Assembly (NCBI RefSeq): GCF_023516595.1
Contig: NZ_JAMGBG010000005.1
Coordinates: forward strand, 310,001 to 374,000
Source of the DNA: Streptomyces neyagawaensis
GTDB taxonomy: Bacteria > Actinomycetota > Actinomycetes > Streptomycetales > Streptomycetaceae
DNA: 64,000 nt
Reading direction: 5' to 3'
The notes under the pieces were generated by a model that was not told where the DNA came from, did not search any database, and was given only the letters and a program-made list of their open reading frames with translations. Shown one piece after another: positions 38,962-48,911 of the stretch; within the stretch, counting starts at the first letter, position 1; each line of letters starts with the position of its first letter. The translations under genes were made by a program, and so were the position numbers.

Positions 38962-40363
38962 TCAGGATCCTGTCTTCGCCACCCCCGCCAACACCGCTTC
39001 CACGACGCGCTCCACGTCCCCCTCCGTCGTCCGCCAGTTGCTGAACGCCGCCCGCAGCGCGTGCGTCCCGTGGAGGACCGTCGGCGTCACGAAGGTCTCG
39101 CCCCCGGCGGCGATCGCGTCGGCCAGCGCGTGCACCCGCTCCCGCGTCGGCCGTTCGGCGAGTGTGAAGCACACGACGTTCAGCCGGACCGGCGCCGCCA
39201 GGACCAACTCCGGTGCCTGTGACAGCCGTTCGCCCAGGGTGCGGGCCAGCGCGACATTGCGCTCGACGATCTCACGGTGCCCGTCACGGCCGTACGCCGT
39301 CAGCGAGAACCAGGTCGGCAGGGCGCGCAGCCGCCGGGAGTTCTCGGGGGTGAGGTGCAGGAAGTCGGGCTCGCCGGAGGGCAGACCCAGGTACGGGGAG
39401 GCGTTGTGGAAGACGCGGACCTGGAGGTCCTGGCGACGGGTGAACTGGACGGCCGCGTCGTAGGGCACGTTCAGCCACTTGTGCAGGTCGACGCAGACCG
39501 AGTCGGCGGCGTCGAGGCCGTCGACGAGATGCGCGTACGCCGGGGACAGCGCGGCGAAACCGCCGAAGGCGGCGTCGACGTGCAGCCAGAAGTCGTACCG
39601 CTCCTTCAGCGCGGCGACGGCCCGCAGATCGTCGAAGTCGACCGTGTTCACCGTCCCGGCGTTGGCCACGACGATCGCCGGGCGCCCGCCGAGCGATTCC
39701 AGGGCGGCGGCGAGCGCGTCCACGTCCACCGCCTCCCGGCCGCCGGGCAGCAGCGGGACCGTGCGCAGGCGGTCCCGGCCGATGCAGAGGACGGAGAGCG
39801 CCTTGGTGACGCTGGAGTGCGGGCTGCCGGACAGGACGTCGACCGGGCCGAGGGCCGCCGCGCCCTCGCGGGACACATCCACGCCCAGGCGCTCGCCGAG
39901 CCACTCGCGGGCGACGGCCAGCCCCACCGTGTTGGAGACGGACGCGCCGGTCACGAACGCGCCCCCGTAGTCCCCGCCCAACCCGAACAACTCCCGCAGC
40001 CAACCCAGGGTCTCGCGCTCCAGGGCCGTCGCGAAGGAGTCGCCGCCCCCGGAAACGTTCTGGTCGTAGGCGCTGGTCAGCCAGTCCCCGGTGACGGCGG
40101 CCGGGGTGGCGCCCCCGGTGACGAAGCCGAGGTAACGGGGCCCGGCGGAGCCGGAGAATCCCGGCGCCCAGCGCTCCGCGAAGCGGGCGAGGGCGCCCTC
40201 CGCCCCGATGCCCGCCGACGGAAGCGGTACGGGACCGGGCCGGCCGCCGGGTCGGGCGACGGGGCGCTCCGCGATGCCCGCCACCTCCTTGGCGGGCGAA
40301 GTCACGGGCGGACTGCAGGAGATCGGGGAGCCGGGAGAGGTCGTCGGCGAGCACGGGGTCCAT
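38962..40363 (-). CDS. group II PLP decarboxylase-like gene with an apparent frameshift near the 5' end
   Basis: The main frame (stop at 38962) contains a complete fold-type I PLP enzyme: 'GAFVTGASVSNTVGLAVARE', 'HVDAAFGGFAALSPAYAHL', and the cofactor Lys in 'SVCVDLHKWLNVPYDAAV'. The family's N-terminus ('MDPVLADDLSRLPDLLQSAR', from ATG 40363) lies in another frame and joins at 40294-40296, where an extra G (minus-strand GCCCGCC in place of GCCGCC) shifts it. Removing one base restores 'DFAAKEVAGIAERP'. Either a sequencing error, a real inactivating frameshift, or translation from an internal GTG at 40305 (447 residues). Aromatic or acidic amino-acid decarboxylase family; substrate unknown. 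Confidence 0.75.
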
Positions 40364-40608
40364 GAATCCGCAGCGTAGGGCGGGACGGAGACCCGGTCGT
40401 GGGCCACTTCGAGGAAACTGGACTGGTCGGCGGCGCGACGACGGCGCCTCACCGGGCTTCGGGCGGCGACGCGACGACGGCGCCTCACCGGGCTTCGGTC
40501 GGCGGCGCGACGACAGCCCCCACCGCGCTTCCGACGGTGGTGCCACGACGGCTCCGTACACGCTTCCGGCGGCGGCCCCTGCACCCCCCGCCCCCTCTGC
40601 CCCACCCG

Positions 40609-41388
40609 CTACCCCATCGCCTCCACGACCCCGTCCCACAAGCGGGCCCTCGCTTCGAGTGCGGCGGTCGCCGTCTCCACCGCCTCCTCCCACCGCCCCT
40701 CCTCGTCCCCGCACAGGTCGGCCACCATGGCCATCGCCATCGGGGTGTGCTCCTCGCCGTCGACCTCGATGTGCCGTGCCAGATAGTCCCGGAACAGGGG
40801 GAACCGGTCGGTGCCCTCCGTGCCGATCACCTGGTCGAACATGTCGGGGATCAGGTCCTCCCGTGAGAACGCGAACGCCGCGGCCCGGCAGTGCAGCGGC
40901 CGCTCCGCGATGATCTCGAACGTGGTCCGCACGAACTCCGCCGCAGGTCCCGGCACTTGGGCCACCCTCAGGGCGGCCGACACATCGTGGCCCTCCCCGA
41001 CCAGCCCCAGGAACGTGTCGAGGCGGGCGGTGTCCGCGCCGGCCTCGGCCATGCCCGCCCGGTACAGCTCGAAGTGACTGGTGAACCCGTCGTTCAGCTC
41101 GTCGCTCTCCTCGACCAGGACGATGTCGTTGATGAGCCGCCGGCTCACCTCCGAGCCCCGTGGCACCCATGGGACGTCGACGCACGTGAGGTCCCGCTGG
41201 AGGGACTTCAGCAGGGACATGAAGTCCCACACCGCGTACACATGGTGCTCCATGAAAACAGTCAGGTCCGCACGGCTTTCCACCCGCCGATAGATCGGGT
41301 GCGCGGTGACCTCTTTCCGTACGGGTTCGATCGCGGCACGTGCCCTGTCAATTCCCTCGTGCTGGACGTCCCAGTCGTACCTGGACAT
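40609..41388 (-). CDS. DUF3050 (haem-oxygenase-like fold) protein
   Basis: 259 residues from ATG 41388, with AAGGAGGG upstream. All-helical. Conserved acidic/His positions lie on long helices: '[20 protein letters not shown]', '[19 protein letters not shown]' and '[21 protein letters not shown]' (last one in two parts). This is the DUF3050 family, which I relate to the haem-oxygenase-like superfamily that includes non-haem diiron oxygenases acting on amines and fatty acids. It is divergent from the p-aminobenzoate cluster at 42260, so it could be an N-oxygenase or desaturase for that pathway; that is inference. Confidence 0.8.
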   Translation of the reverse strand: MSRYDWDVQHEGIDRARAAIEPVRKEVTAHPIYRRVESRADLTVFMEHHVYAVWDFMSLLKSLQRDLTCVDVPWVPRGSEVSRRLINDIVLVEESDELNDGFTSHFELYRAGMAEAGADTARLDTFLGLVGEGHDVSAALRVAQVPGPAAEFVRTTFEIIAERPLHCRAAAFAFSREDLIPDMFDQVIGTEGTDRFPLFRDYLARHIEVDGEEHTPMAMAMVADLCGDEEGRWEEAVETATAALEARARLWDGVVEAMG

Positions 41389-41400
41389 GGCCCTCCTTTT

Positions 41401-41442
41401 CTCCGTGCTGCTTCTTCGCATTCCTCCGTGCTGCTTCTTCGC
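41401..41442. repeat. 19-bp direct repeat in a divergent promoter region
   Basis: CTCCGTGCTGCTTCTTCGC occurs at 41401-41419 and again at 41424-41442 (23-bp period, about two helical turns). It lies directly upstream of the DUF3050 gene and of the plus-strand cluster. Possible operator for a pathway regulator. Confidence 0.6.
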
Positions 41443-41640
41443 GGAGTCCGAGGGCGATGGTGCGCCTTTTTCCGTTTGCCGGGCAAGCGCTTCCCGAAAT
41501 TACCGGAAGTTACTCCGTCGTACTCCCCGACAGAAGGCTTCAAGGCGGCTGAAAGAGCGTCATACGCGAACGATCCGGACAGCTTGAAAAAGTTCTTTGA
41601 AGATTTGAACGGGACGTCAGTTCTTCCCGTACTCGACGGT

Positions 41641-42228
41641 GTGAGCAGGAATCCCGTTACCGTCACCATCGCGTATCACGTGGTGTCGGGGCGTGAGGCC
41701 GACTTCCACTCGTGGGGGTGGGCCGCGCTGCGTACGAGTGCGCGGCAGCCGGGCTTTCTGGGGGGCGGCGTACTGGTCGACGGAGAGGCGGAGTGGCATG
41801 TGGTCTACCGCTTCGACAGTGAGGATTCGGCCCGGTCCTGGGAGAACTCCCTGGTCAGGGCCGAGTGGGCGGCACGTGCCGAGGGGCTGGCCCGGGAGAC
41901 CGGGCGCCGTAGCGTGACGGGCTCCAAGGCCTGGTTCGACTCCCAGGCCACCCGGGAACCGGCGCCGGCCGCTCCGCGTCCGCCCCCGAAATGGAAACTC
42001 TGGCTGGTGAATATGAGCGCGGTCTTCCCGCCCGTTCTCCTGTTCAACCTGCTGGTACTTCCTTATCTCGCCGATCTCAATCCACTTTTCCGCACACTTC
42101 TGCTGTGTCTGTCCGTGACGGCCATCGTCACCTGGATTCTCATGCCGAGACTTCAGCGATTCCTCAAAAAATGGCTGTACCCGCCGCTGCAGGCGCTGCG
42201 CGGCCGGCACAAACGTCGGACCGCCTAG
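41641..42228 (+). CDS. ABM-domain protein with two C-terminal membrane helices
   Basis: 195 residues from GTG 41641; the start is uncertain because the upstream DNA (41460-41640) stays open, is less GC-rich and has no clear RBS. N-terminal antibiotic-biosynthesis-monooxygenase fold: 'VTVTIAYHVVSGREADFHSW' and 'SWENSLVRAEWAARAEGLA'. Then two hydrophobic helices ('VFPPVLLFNLLVLPYL', 'LLLCLSVTAIVTWILM') and a basic tail. Such fusions are common in actinobacteria and may be quinone or haem-type monooxygenases at the membrane, but their function is not established. It lies 31 bases before the pabAB start, so likely in its operon. Confidence 0.78.
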   Translation: MSRNPVTVTIAYHVVSGREADFHSWGWAALRTSARQPGFLGGGVLVDGEAEWHVVYRFDSEDSARSWENSLVRAEWAARAEGLARETGRRSVTGSKAWFDSQATREPAPAAPRPPPKWKLWLVNMSAVFPPVLLFNLLVLPYLADLNPLFRTLLLCLSVTAIVTWILMPRLQRFLKKWLYPPLQALRGRHKRRTA

Positions 42229-42259
42229 GTCCGGGAACGATCAGAGGGGGGTGGGCAGG

Positions 42260-44443
42260 TTGAAAACCTTGCTCATCGACAATTACGACTCGTACACGTA
42301 CAACCTGTTCCAGCTGATCGCCGAGGTCAACGGCGAGGATCCGGTGGTCGTGCTGAACGACGCCTCGCCGGACGGCATTCCGGAACTGCGGGAATTCGAC
42401 AACGTCGTGGTGTCGCCCGGGCCGGGCCACCCCTCGGAACCGCGCGACTTCGGTATCGCCGCGCAGGTCATCGCCGAGGCCGCGATCCCCGTGCTGGGTG
42501 TCTGCCTGGGCCACCAGGGCATCGCGGTGGGGGAGCGGGCCGACGTCGAGCCCGCCCCGTGGCCCCGCCACGGACATCTCTCCACGGTCCGGCACGACGG
42601 CCGTGACCTGTTCCGCGGGCTGCCGCAGAACTTCACCGTCGTCCGCTACCACTCGCTGTCCGTGCGCGAGCCGCTGCCGCCGAGCCTGGAGGCCACCGCC
42701 TGGTCCGAGGACGGTGTCCTCATGGGGCTGCGCCACCGTGAACGGCCCCTGTGGGGAGTCCAGTTCCACCCCGAGTCCGTCCTCACCGACCACGGCCACC
42801 GCCTGCTGGTCAACTTCCGGGACCTCACGGAGGAACGAGCCGGTGGCCCCCGTACGAGAAGCTCCCGCAGCGCTCCGCCCGACCCGCATGGGGGCGCCCC
42901 GGTCCCCGCACCGGCCCGCGCGGGGACCACCGCCGTCACCCCCCTCTCCGGCGCGATCCCCCGCCCCCGGCGCGCCCCCGGGCCCGCGTACCGGTTGCAC
43001 ACCCGCCGTATCGCCGTCGCCGTCGACGCCGAGGCCGCCTTCACCCGGATGCACGCCGACGCGCCGCGCGCCTTCTGGCTGGACAGTTCCCGCGTCGAGG
43101 AGGGCCTGTCCCGGTTCTCGTTCTTCGGCGACGGCACCGGCCCCCTCGCCGAGTTCGTCCGCTACGACGTCGACAGCGGCGTCTGCGAGATCGAGCGGGA
43201 GGGACGGCCCACCCGCCGGGTCCGCGCGAGCGTCTACGACTATCTGAAGCGGCAGCTGGCCAGCCGCAAGGTCGACGCGAGCGGCCTCCCCTTCGACCTC
43301 ACCGGCGGCTACGTCGGCTACTTCGGCTACGAACTGAAGGCCGACAGCGGCTCCCCGAACAGCCACACCGCCGACACCCCCGACGCCTGCTGGCTGTTCG
43401 CGGACCGGCTGATCGCCGTCGACCACCAGGAGGGCCACACCTACGCCGTCTGCCTCGCCGAGGACACCCCGGCCGCCGCCCGCGAGGCCGGCGAATGGCT
43501 CGACACGGCGCTCGCCCAGCTGACCTTCATCGCCACGAACCCCACCCTGCCGCTGCGGTCGTCCGCGCCCTACCCGCGCGCCGCCGAACCCTGGCTGGTG
43601 CGCGACCGCGCCACCTACCTCGCCGACATCGACGCCTGCAAGGCCGAACTCCACGCCGGCACCAGCTACGAGGTCTGCCTCACCAACGCGGCCCGTTTAC
43701 CCGCCCCGTACGACCCCTACGACTTCTACCGGGCGCTGCGCCGCGTCAACCCCGCCCCGTACGCGGCCTTCCTCAGGTTCGGTGACCTCGACATCGCGGG
43801 CTCCTCACCCGAACGCTTCCTGCGGATCACCCGCGACGGCCTCGCCGAGGCCAAACCCATCAAGGGCACCGCCCCGAGAGGCACCACACCGGAGGAGGAC
43901 GACCGGCTGCGGGACGAACTCGCCGCGGACGCCAAGACCCGCGCCGAGAACCTGATGATCGTCGACCTGCTCCGCAACGACCTCGGCCGGGTCTCGCGGA
44001 CCGGCACCGTACGCGTCTCCCGCCTCATGGCCACCGAGACGTACGCCACCGTGCACCAGCTCGTCTCCACCGTCGAGGGACGGCTGCGCGAGGGCACCGA
44101 CGCCGTGGACTGCGTCCGGGCCTGCTTCCCGGGCGGCTCCATGACGGGGGCGCCCAAGCTGCGCACCATGGAGATCATCGACTCCCTGGAGACCGAGGCG
44201 AGGGGCGTCTACTCGGGCGCCCTCGGCTACCTCGGCTGTGGTGGCGGCGCCGACCTCAACATCGTCATCCGCACCGCCGTGTTCCGGGGCGGACGCATGC
44301 ACCTGGGCGCCGGCGGCGCCATCGTCCTCGACTCCGACCCGGCCGCCGAGTACGACGAGATGCTCCTGAAGACCGCGGCACTCATGCGGGCCCACCGCGA
44401 ACACGCCTCCGCACCGGCCGTCAGCGAGGAGAGCACCCGATGA
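42260..44443 (+). CDS. pabAB: aminodeoxychorismate synthase (fused PabA-PabB)
   Basis: 727 residues from TTG 42260 (RBS GAGGGGGG 42244-42251); GTG 42251 is in frame but would have no spaced RBS. N-terminal glutamine amidotransferase, about 1-195: 'LLIDNYDSYTYNLFQ', catalytic Cys in 'GVCLGHQGIAVG', His/Glu in 'GVQFHPESVLTDHG'. C-terminal chorismate-binding domain ends 'FPGGSMTGAPKLRTMEIID'. The motif 'PIKGTAPRG' (about 532), with its nucleophilic Lys, distinguishes aminodeoxychorismate synthase from anthranilate synthase. It converts chorismate and glutamine to 4-amino-4-deoxychorismate. PabA-PabB fusions in Streptomyces commonly serve secondary metabolism. Coupled to the next gene by an ATGA overlap. 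Confidence 0.93.
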   Translation: MKTLLIDNYDSYTYNLFQLIAEVNGEDPVVVLNDASPDGIPELREFDNVVVSPGPGHPSEPRDFGIAAQVIAEAAIPVLGVCLGHQGIAVGERADVEPAPWPRHGHLSTVRHDGRDLFRGLPQNFTVVRYHSLSVREPLPPSLEATAWSEDGVLMGLRHRERPLWGVQFHPESVLTDHGHRLLVNFRDLTEERAGGPRTRSSRSAPPDPHGGAPVPAPARAGTTAVTPLSGAIPRPRRAPGPAYRLHTRRIAVAVDAEAAFTRMHADAPRAFWLDSSRVEEGLSRFSFFGDGTGPLAEFVRYDVDSGVCEIEREGRPTRRVRASVYDYLKRQLASRKVDASGLPFDLTGGYVGYFGYELKADSGSPNSHTADTPDACWLFADRLIAVDHQEGHTYAVCLAEDTPAAAREAGEWLDTALAQLTFIATNPTLPLRSSAPYPRAAEPWLVRDRATYLADIDACKAELHAGTSYEVCLTNAARLPAPYDPYDFYRALRRVNPAPYAAFLRFGDLDIAGSSPERFLRITRDGLAEAKPIKGTAPRGTTPEEDDRLRDELAADAKTRAENLMIVDLLRNDLGRVSRTGTVRVSRLMATETYATVHQLVSTVEGRLREGTDAVDCVRACFPGGSMTGAPKLRTMEIIDSLETEARGVYSGALGYLGCGGGADLNIVIRTAVFRGGRMHLGAGGAIVLDSDPAAEYDEMLLKTAALMRAHREHASAPAVSEESTR

Positions 44444-46047
44444 CGACGACACCGCACCCCACGCTGATCGAGGCCGTCGCGGCCATCCCCGCCCAGCGGA
44501 GCGCCTCCGGGCCCCGGCCGGCCGACGCGGACGCCCCCGGCAACCTCGCCGCGCACCTGGCGGCCCTCGCCGAGCGCCGCGGCTGGACCGACCGCCCCGC
44601 CTTCCACCAGGGCCACCGCGCCCACACCCACGGCGCCGTCCACGACCTCGCGGCCCGCACGGCCACCGTGCTGCACGACCACGGAGTACGCCCCGGAGAC
44701 CGGGTCCTGCTGGCCCTGCCCGACTCCGTCACCTGGGTCACCACCTTCCTCGCACTCGCCCGACTGGGCGCGGTCGCGGTGCTGGTCAACCCCGAACTCC
44801 CGCCGCCCGACCTACAGTTCATGGCGGACGACACCGAGGCCGTGCTGTGGGTGACGGGACCCGGCCTGGACCGGAGCCTCCCGGCCGGCGCGACCACGCC
44901 CGGCGCGGCCCCCCGAGCGCCGCGCCTCGGCTTCGACCAGCTGACCGCGCTGACCGCGACGGCACGGCCCCTGCGGACGGCGCACCCGGTGGACGCCCAC
45001 ACCCCGCTGTACATCCAGTACACCTCCGGCACCACGGGCCGCCCCAAGGGCGTCGTCCACGTCCACGGCGACCCGAGGACCTACCACGACCTCATCGGCC
45101 GCCGGGTTCTGCGCATCACCCCCGACGACGTCGCCCTCTCCGTCTCCCGGCTCTACTTCGCCTACGGCTTCGGCAACGCCTTCGTCTTCCCCCTCTTCTC
45201 CGGCTCCAGCGCGGTCCTCACCGACCGCCGCCCCACCCCCGCGACCGTGGACGACCTGGTCGCCCGCCACCGCGTGACCCTGCTGTACTCGGTGCCGTCC
45301 GCGTACGCCGCCCTCGTCACCGACCTGGCCGACGGGCACGAGGGCTGCTTCGCCTCGGTACGCGCGGCGATCTCCGCCGGCGAGGGCATGCCCGCCGGCA
45401 TCGGGAAGCGGGTCACCCACCTGCTGGGCGCCCCCGTCCTGGAGCAGATCGGCTCCACGGAGGCCGGCCATGCCTTCTGCGCCAACGGCTTCGACCACAA
45501 CCACCCCGGCACGGTCGGCCGCCCCGTCCCCGGCTTCGAGATCGAACTGCGCGACCGCGCGGGCAACCCCGTGCCCGACGGCGAGACCGGCGAACTCTGG
45601 GTGCGCGGGCCGACGGTGACGCCCGGCTACCTCAACCGGCCCGAGGAGACCGAACGGGCCCTGGTCGGCGGCTGGCTGGGCACCCGGGACCGGGCCCGCC
45701 GCGAACCCGACGGCACCTATCGGCACCTGGGCCGCGCCGACGACATGGAGATGGTCGGCGGCATCACCGTCTCCCCGCTGGAGGTGGAGGCCCTGCTGCG
45801 CACCCACCCCGGCGTGCGGGACGTCGCCGTCGTGGCCGTCACCGACGAACGCGGCGTCAGCCGACTGCGGGCCTTCGTCGTTCCCGTCCCGCCCATCGGG
45901 GTGGGCCTGGAGGCCGAACTCATCTGCAAGGCCCGCGACAACCTCGCCGCCTTCAAGGTCCCCCGCAGCGTGAGCTTCGTGCCCACCCTGCCCCGCACGG
46001 CGACCGGAAAGCTCCGCAGGCACCTCGTCCGCCAAGGGGCGTGGTGA
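44440..46047 (+). CDS. benzoate-CoA ligase-family enzyme
   Basis: 535 residues; ATG overlaps the pabAB stop. ANL superfamily: 'YIQYTSGTTGRPKGVVHVH' (ATP loop), 'LYFAYGFGNAFVFPLFSGSS' (benzoate-CoA ligase hallmark), 'EQIGSTEAGHAF', 'PTLPRTATGKLRRH' with the C-terminal catalytic Lys. The 'FAYGFGNAF' region groups it with benzoate/4-hydroxybenzoate-CoA ligases, so p-aminobenzoate from the adjacent enzymes is the likely acid, giving an aryl-adenylate and then a CoA thioester. Confidence 0.9.
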   Translation: MTTTPHPTLIEAVAAIPAQRSASGPRPADADAPGNLAAHLAALAERRGWTDRPAFHQGHRAHTHGAVHDLAARTATVLHDHGVRPGDRVLLALPDSVTWVTTFLALARLGAVAVLVNPELPPPDLQFMADDTEAVLWVTGPGLDRSLPAGATTPGAAPRAPRLGFDQLTALTATARPLRTAHPVDAHTPLYIQYTSGTTGRPKGVVHVHGDPRTYHDLIGRRVLRITPDDVALSVSRLYFAYGFGNAFVFPLFSGSSAVLTDRRPTPATVDDLVARHRVTLLYSVPSAYAALVTDLADGHEGCFASVRAAISAGEGMPAGIGKRVTHLLGAPVLEQIGSTEAGHAFCANGFDHNHPGTVGRPVPGFEIELRDRAGNPVPDGETGELWVRGPTVTPGYLNRPEETERALVGGWLGTRDRARREPDGTYRHLGRADDMEMVGGITVSPLEVEALLRTHPGVRDVAVVAVTDERGVSRLRAFVVPVPPIGVGLEAELICKARDNLAAFKVPRSVSFVPTLPRTATGKLRRHLVRQGAW

Positions 46048-46095
46048 TCCATGGCCGTCACGTCCGCCACCGCCCCCGCAGAAAGGTTGGGCACC

Positions 46096-47685
46096 ATGCG
46101 ACATCAGCAGCAGGCCGGGCCGAGCGCGCCGCCCGTGTTGGCCGGACGCGGCTTCTACCTGGGCTCGATGCTCCGGGAGGCCGCCGACCGCCACGGGCAG
46201 GTCTTCGTCACCCTCGACCGGCCCCTCGACGTCGCCCCCGCCGCTGGGACCGACCTCACGTACGCCACCCTCGCCGACCTGGTCGACGCACTCTCCGGCC
46301 GCCTCTGGGAAGCGGGCGTGCGCCCCTCCGAGGAGGTCGCCGTCCACAAGACGGACAACGTCGACATCGTCCTGCTGACCTGCGCGATCTCCCGTATCGG
46401 CGCCGTACCCGTCCTGCTGTCGCCCGGTCTCGCGGGCCCCGTCGTCGGACAGCTCCTCGAACGCCTCCACCAGCCCTGGCTGATCACCGACCGCGCAAAG
46501 CTCGACGGCCCGCTAGGGGACATCGACCTCACCGGCGCCGTCCGGCGCACCCTCTCCGTCGACGACGCCCCAGGGGCGGAACCGCTGGAGAAGTACGCGG
46601 GCGCGGCGACGCCCACCGCCGTACGCCTCCACCCCCGCGAACCCTCCCTGATCACCCACAGCTCCGGCACGACCGGCGTCCCCAAGCTCGCCGTGCACTG
46701 CCCGAACACCATGTGGAACCGACTCGTCCCGCAGAAGGCCATGGGCTGGCCCACCCGGGGCGAGACCGCCGCCCTGCACATGTCGTTCGTGCACTCGCGC
46801 TTCTACCATCTGCTCGGCGTCCTGTTGCACTTCGGCAGCCCGCTGGTCCTCATCCTCGACCCGGAACCGGCGAACGTGGGCCCGCTTCTCGCCCGGCACC
46901 GTCCCGGCATCGTCGAGACCCACCCCAACACCTTCGTCCTGTGGGAGGAACTGGCCGACGCACCCGGCGCCCCGCTGTCCCGCGTCCGCTCCTACGGCTC
47001 CACCTTCGACGCCATCCACCCACGGACCGTGCGCAGGCTGCTGGACGCCTCCCACCGGCGCTCGCCCTGGCTGATCCAGCTGTACGGGCAGAGCGAGACC
47101 GGCCCGGTCGCCTTCCAGTGGTTCACCCGTCGCAGCGCCGCCCGCGCGGACGGCCGCCGGGTCGGCATCGGCATCCCCGGCTTCACCCGCGTCCGCGTCG
47201 CCGACGAGAGGGGCCGCCGGGTCGCCCCCGGCACCCCCGGCCGCATCGAGGCCCGCACCCGCGGCCGCATCCTCACCTACCTCGGCGCCCGTGAACGCTA
47301 TCTGCGCCAACTCGACGGCGACTGGTGGCAGATGGGCGACATGGGCTACCAGAGCCGCTGGGGCGCCCTCCACCTCATCGACCGCGAGATCGACCAGATC
47401 GACTCCGTCCACAGCAACCTGGAGGTCGAGGACACCCTGATGTCCCGCCTGGAGGAGCTGCGCGAGGTCGTCATCGTCCCCGGCGCCGACCGCGAACCCG
47501 TCCCCGTGGTCTGCGTACGCGGTGAACGCCCCCTGGACCCGCGACGCTGGCAGGAGGCCACCGCGGACCTGCCGGCCATGGCAGAACCGAGGCAGTGGCG
47601 GTTCGAGGACCTGCCCATGACCTCCACCTGGAAGGTCAAGCGGGTCGAGATCACCCGCATGCTCACCGAGGGCGCCCGCACATGA
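46096..47685 (+). CDS. second AMP-forming acyl/aryl ligase
   Basis: 529 residues from ATG 46096 (AAAGG nine bases upstream); ATG 46051 is in frame and 15 codons earlier. ANL superfamily: 'LITHSSGTTGVPKLAVH', 'QLYGQSETGPVAFQW', 'GDWWQMGDMGY' and C-terminal Lys in 'MTSTWKVKRVEITR'. More divergent than its neighbour, with an unusual 'MSFVHSRFYHLLGVLLHFG' segment. Two tandem adenylating enzymes suggest two activation steps, for example on an aryl acid and a second acid, or on an amine as in ATP-dependent diazotases. The substrate cannot be told from sequence alone. Coupled to the next gene (ATGA). Confidence 0.85.
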   Translation: MRHQQQAGPSAPPVLAGRGFYLGSMLREAADRHGQVFVTLDRPLDVAPAAGTDLTYATLADLVDALSGRLWEAGVRPSEEVAVHKTDNVDIVLLTCAISRIGAVPVLLSPGLAGPVVGQLLERLHQPWLITDRAKLDGPLGDIDLTGAVRRTLSVDDAPGAEPLEKYAGAATPTAVRLHPREPSLITHSSGTTGVPKLAVHCPNTMWNRLVPQKAMGWPTRGETAALHMSFVHSRFYHLLGVLLHFGSPLVLILDPEPANVGPLLARHRPGIVETHPNTFVLWEELADAPGAPLSRVRSYGSTFDAIHPRTVRRLLDASHRRSPWLIQLYGQSETGPVAFQWFTRRSAARADGRRVGIGIPGFTRVRVADERGRRVAPGTPGRIEARTRGRILTYLGARERYLRQLDGDWWQMGDMGYQSRWGALHLIDREIDQIDSVHSNLEVEDTLMSRLEELREVVIVPGADREPVPVVCVRGERPLDPRRWQEATADLPAMAEPRQWRFEDLPMTSTWKVKRVEITRMLTEGART

Positions 47686-48863
47686 CGACCCCGGCACTCG
47701 TCGTGGGCGCCGGCCCGGTCGGCCTCGCCGCCGCCCTCGCCCTGCGCGCCCACGGCCTCCCCGTCGTCCTGCTCGAAGCCGACCCCGAGGGCCGCGAACG
47801 GCCGGGCAGCCGCGCCCTGTTCGTCCACCGCGAGACCCTGGACCTCCTGGAGGGCATGCGCCCCGGACTCGCGACGACGATCGCCGGGTACGGGCAGACC
47901 TGGCACACCAAGCGCACCCTCTACCGGGGCCGCGAGGTCTACGCGCGCACCTTCCCGCCGCCCACCGGCACCCCGCCCTTCACCAGCCTCCGCCAGGTCG
48001 ACACCGAGCGCTTCCTGCTCGCCGCCTGCGAGGACGCCGGAGTGGAGTTCGTGTGGGACGCGCGGATCACCGGAGTGCACACCGACCCCGCCGGGACGCG
48101 GCTCACCGACGCCGACGGCCGCACCTGGGAGGGCACCCACGCGGTCGCCGCCGACGGCGCCCGCTCCGCCGTACGCCGCGAACTGGGCATCCCCCTGGAG
48201 GGCACCCACGGCGAGGGCTTCCACGTCGTCGTCGACGTCGCCGACATCCCCGGAGCCGAACTGCCCCTGGAACGGGTCTTCCACTACGAGCACCCGGCGC
48301 TCGGCCACCGCAGCGTCATGCGCGTGCCGTTCACCGGCGGCTTCCAACTCGACCTGCAGTGCCGGGACGACGACACGACCGAGGAGTACGGCACCGAGGA
48401 CGCCGTGCGCCGCTGGCTGCCCGAGGTCGTCGGCGACGGCTACCGCGACCGCGTCCTGTGTGTCTCCACCTACCGCTTCCTGCGCAAGGTCGCCGCCGTC
48501 TTCACCGACCCGCACCGCCGGGTGCTGCTCGCCGGTGAGGCCGCCCACCTCTTCCCGCCGTTCGGGGCGCGCGGCATGAACAGCGGGATCGCCGACGCGG
48601 CGGCCGCCGCCCGGGCGATCGCCGACGGCACGCCCGAGGCCGTCGCCGGCTTCGCCGAGGTCCGGCGCGCCGCGGGCCTCTTCAACAGCGCCGCCGCGGG
48701 CACCGCCCTGGACCATCTACGGCCGCGGCGCCGTATCGTCCGCGTCAAGCAGCGCGCGGCGGCGGCCCTCGCCCCCGTCGTCCCCCGATGCGGCGCCTGG
48801 CTGGAACACGCGCCGTACGGCCCCCGGCACCTCGCCCCGGCCGTCGCGGGCCGCAAGTACTGA
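47682..48863 (+). CDS. FAD-dependent aromatic monooxygenase
   Basis: 393 residues; ATG overlaps the preceding stop. Group A flavoprotein hydroxylase: 'ALVVGAGPVGLAAALALRAHG' (two parts; GxGxxG), 'AVAADGARSAVRRELGI' (DG motif), 'VLLAGEAAHLFPPFGARGMN' and 'SGIADAAAAARAI' (FAD-ribityl GD-like motif with Glu in place of Asp). Likely ring-hydroxylates the cluster's aromatic intermediate, possibly with decarboxylation of p-aminobenzoate as some such enzymes do. In the p-aminobenzoate operon. Confidence 0.88.
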   Translation: MTTPALVVGAGPVGLAAALALRAHGLPVVLLEADPEGRERPGSRALFVHRETLDLLEGMRPGLATTIAGYGQTWHTKRTLYRGREVYARTFPPPTGTPPFTSLRQVDTERFLLAACEDAGVEFVWDARITGVHTDPAGTRLTDADGRTWEGTHAVAADGARSAVRRELGIPLEGTHGEGFHVVVDVADIPGAELPLERVFHYEHPALGHRSVMRVPFTGGFQLDLQCRDDDTTEEYGTEDAVRRWLPEVVGDGYRDRVLCVSTYRFLRKVAAVFTDPHRRVLLAGEAAHLFPPFGARGMNSGIADAAAAARAIADGTPEAVAGFAEVRRAAGLFNSAAAGTALDHLRPRRRIVRVKQRAAAALAPVVPRCGAWLEHAPYGPRHLAPAVAGRKY

Positions 48864-48911
48864 CGGGCCCTCACGTACGGAACCGGGATCGAACGAACAC
48901 AGGAGCACTGA

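Noticed and set aside
40364..40605. N-terminal extension of the PLP decarboxylase-like frame
   Set aside because: Arg-rich low complexity with no family similarity; the normal start lies in another frame at 40363.
42260..44443. Anthranilate synthase
   Set aside because: PIKGT in place of the PIAGT motif indicates aminodeoxychorismate synthase.
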